DNA of 9,500 nucleotides from UBA4742 sp002403895 (GTDB taxonomy: Bacteria > Actinomycetota > Acidimicrobiia > Acidimicrobiales > Acidimicrobilacustridaceae), in assembly GCA_036823295.1 (NCBI GenBank), contig DAISGD010000086.1, forward strand, positions 1 to 9,500, written 5' to 3'. Position 1 is the stretch's first letter. The number at the start of each line of letters is the position of its first letter. The notes beneath the pieces are model-generated. The model was not told the origin of the DNA. It saw only the letters and a list, made by a program, of their open reading frames with translations, and searched no databases. The position numbers and the translations under genes are program-made. Of this stretch, positions 7,191-9,500 are shown in pieces.

Positions 7191-9500
7191 ATGCGCATCC
7201 TGACCGTCTCGGCCCACTACCCACCCAATTTTGTGAGTGGGGGCACCCTGCAGCCCCAGCGCCTGTCTCGAGGTCTGCGGGCCCTCGGCCACGACGTAAG
7301 CGTCTACGCGGGCTGGATCGGCGAGCGGCCTCCATTGGAGACGTGGACGGACGTGGACGAGACCGGCATGGCGGTGCGTTGGGTGGTGACCTCACCCTGG
7401 ATCGGCTGGTCCGACGAGCACAATTGGCGCAATCCAGCCGTCACCGAGGATTTCCGCGCCCACCTCGCTGCGGTGCGGCCCGATGTCGTGCACCTCCACG
7501 CCCTGCAGTCGCTGGGCGCCGAACTGGTGCCGGCGGCCAAACAGGCCGGAGCCCGTGTGGTGGTCACCATGCACGATTTCTGGTGGTTGTGCCCCCGCCA
7601 GTTCCTGGTGGACCGTGACCAGCGACCGTGCTGCCTGGTGGTCGAGGCCGGGGTCTGTCCCTGTGAGGTCGCCGCCGCCTGGCGCCACGAGCGCGACGAA
7701 GCGCTGGGCGAGCTGCTGGCGTCCGCCGACCTGGTGCTGGCCCCCTCCGCCGCCGCCGTCGCCGTGCTCCGGGCCAACGGGGTGGCCCCCGGTCGTCTGG
7801 GCGTCGACGAGAACGGGCTCCCGCCGACCGGCCTGGGGGGTGAACCCTCCGCCGTGACCAGCGGTCCCCTTCCCGACGGTGCCGATCTGCGTCTCGTCTA
7901 CACCGGCGGGCCGAACCCTATGAAGGGCATCGACGTCTTGGTCGACGCGGCCGAGCGTATGGCCGCCATCCCCGGCTGGCGGCTCAGCGCCTATGGGGCG
8001 GCGGAGTACCTCGAGCGATCGGGACGGACGGTGGACGGCCTCCCGATCGACGTGCTCGACCCGTTCACCCCTGACGAGCTGGCGGCCGTCCTGGCCGCCC
8101 ACGACGTGTTCGTCCTGCCGTCGGTCATGCGCGAGACGTATTCCATCGCCACCCGCGAGGCGCTCATCGCCGGTCTCCCGGTGGTCTGCACCGACACGCT
8201 CGGCCCCGAGGAGGTCGTCACCCACGGCGCCAACGGGCTGGTGGTGGCGGCCGGGGACGCGGCGGCCCTGGCCCAGGCCCTCAGCCGGCTGGTCGGCAAC
8301 CCGTCGTTGGTCGAAGAACTTCGCAACGGGGCTCGGGCACCGGTGCCGATCCGAACGATTGACGCCCAGGTGGCGGGGCTCGATGCGCGCTTCGGGGAGC
8401 TCCTCCAAGCCGGGCCGGTGCTCGCCGAGGCGGGGAGCGCCGTGTCGTCGGTGCTGTTCCTGTGCGGCATCGAAGGCGCCCCCTTGCGGTACCGGGCCCG
8501 GCTTCCGGCGGAGGCACTCGGGCTCGTCGGGGTGACCAGCGACGTCCGCCACTACCGCGACCCGGACCTGGCCGAGCGGGGGGCGCGAGCCGACGTCGTG
8601 GTCTTCTACCGGGTACCAGCCACGGTGCAGGTGCTGGAGCTCATCGACGGCTTCCGCCAAGCCGGCATCGCCTGCGTGTTCGACGTGGACGACCTCATCT
8701 TCGACCCGGACATCCGCGACGAGATCCCTGCCCTGCGCCTGCTCCCCGACGACGAGGCGGTGCTGTGGTTGGAGGGCGTGAACCGGTACCGCACCACGCT
8801 TGAGGCCTGCGACGCCTACCTCGGCAGCACCGAGATGCTGGTCAGCCACGCCGCCGCAGTGACCGGACTCCCCGCCTATCAGTTCGATAACGGGGTCGGC
8901 CTGTTGCTGGCCCGGCGAGCCGACCGCGAGCTCCGACGTCCGCGCCAGCCCGGCCCCGAGCGCCTCGGGTACCTCAGCGGCACCAACACCCACGACGAGG
9001 ACTGGTTCTTCATCGAGCCGGCCGTCATCGACATTCTCGACCTCCACCCCACCGCCGAGCTGTGGTTGGGCGGCCATCTCCCTCCCAGCGACGCGCTGGC
9101 CCGATTCGGTGCGCGGGTCCGACGCCTCCCGTTCCTGGACTGGCTGGAGTTGCCTGGCGTGCTGCGGGATCTGGACGTGAACCTGTCACCGCTCGCCCCC
9201 GGCAGCCGGTTCAACGAGGCCAAAAGCGCCATCAAGTGGCTCGAGGCCGCCCTGTGCGCCACCCCGACCGTGGCCAGTCCCACCGCGCCGTTCCGCGCCG
9301 CCATCGACGACGGCGAGACCGGGCTGCTGGCCGCCGACCTGTCGGAATGGATCGCCGCCCTCGACCGCCTCCTCGGCGACGCGGGCGACCGAGCCCGCAT
9401 CGGCGACCTTGCCCGCCGCCGGGCTCTGTTGGAGTGGGCACCCGCCTTGCAGGGCCACCGCTACCGGGCGATCCTCGACCAGGTGGTGGCCGCCGGCCCC
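7191..9500 (+). CDS. Tandem glycosyltransferase with two GT4-type (GT-B) modules, 3'-truncated by window edge
   Basis: The frame is open for 770 codons from ATG 7191 to the last base of the window, so the stop lies outside. Module 1 (about 1-415) is a GT4 retaining-type transferase: N-terminal glycine-rich loop after Y-P-P-N-F-V-S-G-G-T, D-V-V-H-L-H, M-H-D-F-W-W-L-C-P-R (127-136), Y-T-G-G-P-N-P-M-K-G (near 237-246), and the E-x7-E nucleotide-sugar motif (E315, E323) followed by A-L-I-A-G-L-P-V-V. Module 2 (about 420-770) begins V-L-F-L-C-G, carries V-V-V-F-Y-R, F-D-V-D-D-L-I-F-D (497-505), G-Y-L-S-G-T-N-T-H-D-E-D-W, and F-N-E-A-K-S-A-I-K-W-L-E-A-A-L (675-689), where an E/K pattern replaces the classic E-x7-E. 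No signal peptide or membrane span is seen, so it probably acts in the cytoplasm. It is divergent from the permease gene and lacks a good Shine-Dalgarno (only AGG 7 nt upstream), so the leader may be very short. Role inferred: adding two linkages of the exported glycan. Donors and acceptors are unknown. Confidence 0.92.
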   Translation, partial: MRILTVSAHYPPNFVSGGTLQPQRLSRGLRALGHDVSVYAGWIGERPPLETWTDVDETGMAVRWVVTSPWIGWSDEHNWRNPAVTEDFRAHLAAVRPDVVHLHALQSLGAELVPAAKQAGARVVVTMHDFWWLCPRQFLVDRDQRPCCLVVEAGVCPCEVAAAWRHERDEALGELLASADLVLAPSAAAVAVLRANGVAPGRLGVDENGLPPTGLGGEPSAVTSGPLPDGADLRLVYTGGPNPMKGIDVLVDAAERMAAIPGWRLSAYGAAEYLERSGRTVDGLPIDVLDPFTPDELAAVLAAHDVFVLPSVMRETYSIATREALIAGLPVVCTDTLGPEEVVTHGANGLVVAAGDAAALAQALSRLVGNPSLVEELRNGARAPVPIRTIDAQVAGLDARFGELLQAGPVLAEAGSAVSSVLFLCGIEGAPLRYRARLPAEALGLVGVTSDVRHYRDPDLAERGARADVVVFYRVPATVQVLELIDGFRQAGIACVFDVDDLIFDPDIRDEIPALRLLPDDEAVLWLEGVNRYRTTLEACDAYLGSTEMLVSHAAAVTGLPAYQFDNGVGLLLARRADRELRRPRQPGPERLGYLSGTNTHDEDWFFIEPAVIDILDLHPTAELWLGGHLPPSDALARFGARVRRLPFLDWLELPGVLRDLDVNLSPLAPGSRFNEAKSAIKWLEAALCATPTVASPTAPFRAAIDDGETGLLAADLSEWIAALDRLLGDAGDRARIGDLARRRALLEWAPALQGHRYRAILDQVVAAGP

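Noticed and set aside
7022..7198. N-terminal extension of the permease frame to 7198
   Set aside because: The extra 59 residues are proline- and arginine-rich with no family similarity, and they would overlap the start of the divergent glycosyltransferase.
7392..9077. 561-codon open frame on the - strand
   Set aside because: It is antisense to the clearly recognisable GT4-GT4 protein; its composition (Gly, His, Gln, Val rich without motifs) is that of a GC-driven shadow frame.

Overview
The window is GC-rich, with third codon positions dominated by G and C, and is densely coded on both strands. The genes and their tight packing suggest a high-GC actinobacterium. The glycosyltransferase families would fit an Acidimicrobiia-type lineage, but that placement is inference and no marker gene here fixes it. 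I find no rRNA, tRNA, CRISPR array, insertion sequence or prophage gene.

Region 1 (1-2570, + strand) is core metabolism. It holds the C-terminal 527 residues of a B12-dependent methylmalonyl-CoA mutase large subunit, followed after 6 bp by its G-protein chaperone MeaB. Together they interconvert methylmalonyl-CoA and succinyl-CoA (propionyl-CoA and odd-chain/branched-chain catabolism) and keep the cofactor-loaded enzyme active.

Region 2 (7021 down to 2560, - strand) is a three-gene surface-glycan operon, read right to left. It encodes an ABC-2 permease (Wzm/TagG type), an ABC ATPase with a C-terminal Wzt-type carbohydrate-binding domain, and a large two-module glycosyltransferase. The junctions overlap by 1 and about 4 bp, which suggests one transcript with translational coupling. 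The last gene converges on meaB and the two 3' ends overlap by 11 bp.

Region 3 (7022-7190) is a 169-bp divergent intergenic region. It holds a symmetric -10-like element, an imperfect direct repeat and a GC stem-loop.

Region 4 (7191 to the window end, + strand) is an open reading frame of at least 770 codons, cut off by the window edge. It encodes a second large protein made of two GT4-type (GT-B fold) glycosyltransferase modules.

Regions 2-4 look like one polysaccharide assembly and ABC-dependent export locus: the glycosyltransferases build or cap a lipid-linked glycan inside the cell, and the Wzm/Wzt pair recognises and exports it. The most notable points are the two double-module glycosyltransferases flanking the transporter, the apparent loss of catalytic motifs in one GT2 module, and the symmetric elements in the divergent promoter region. 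Nothing here proves a wholly new system.
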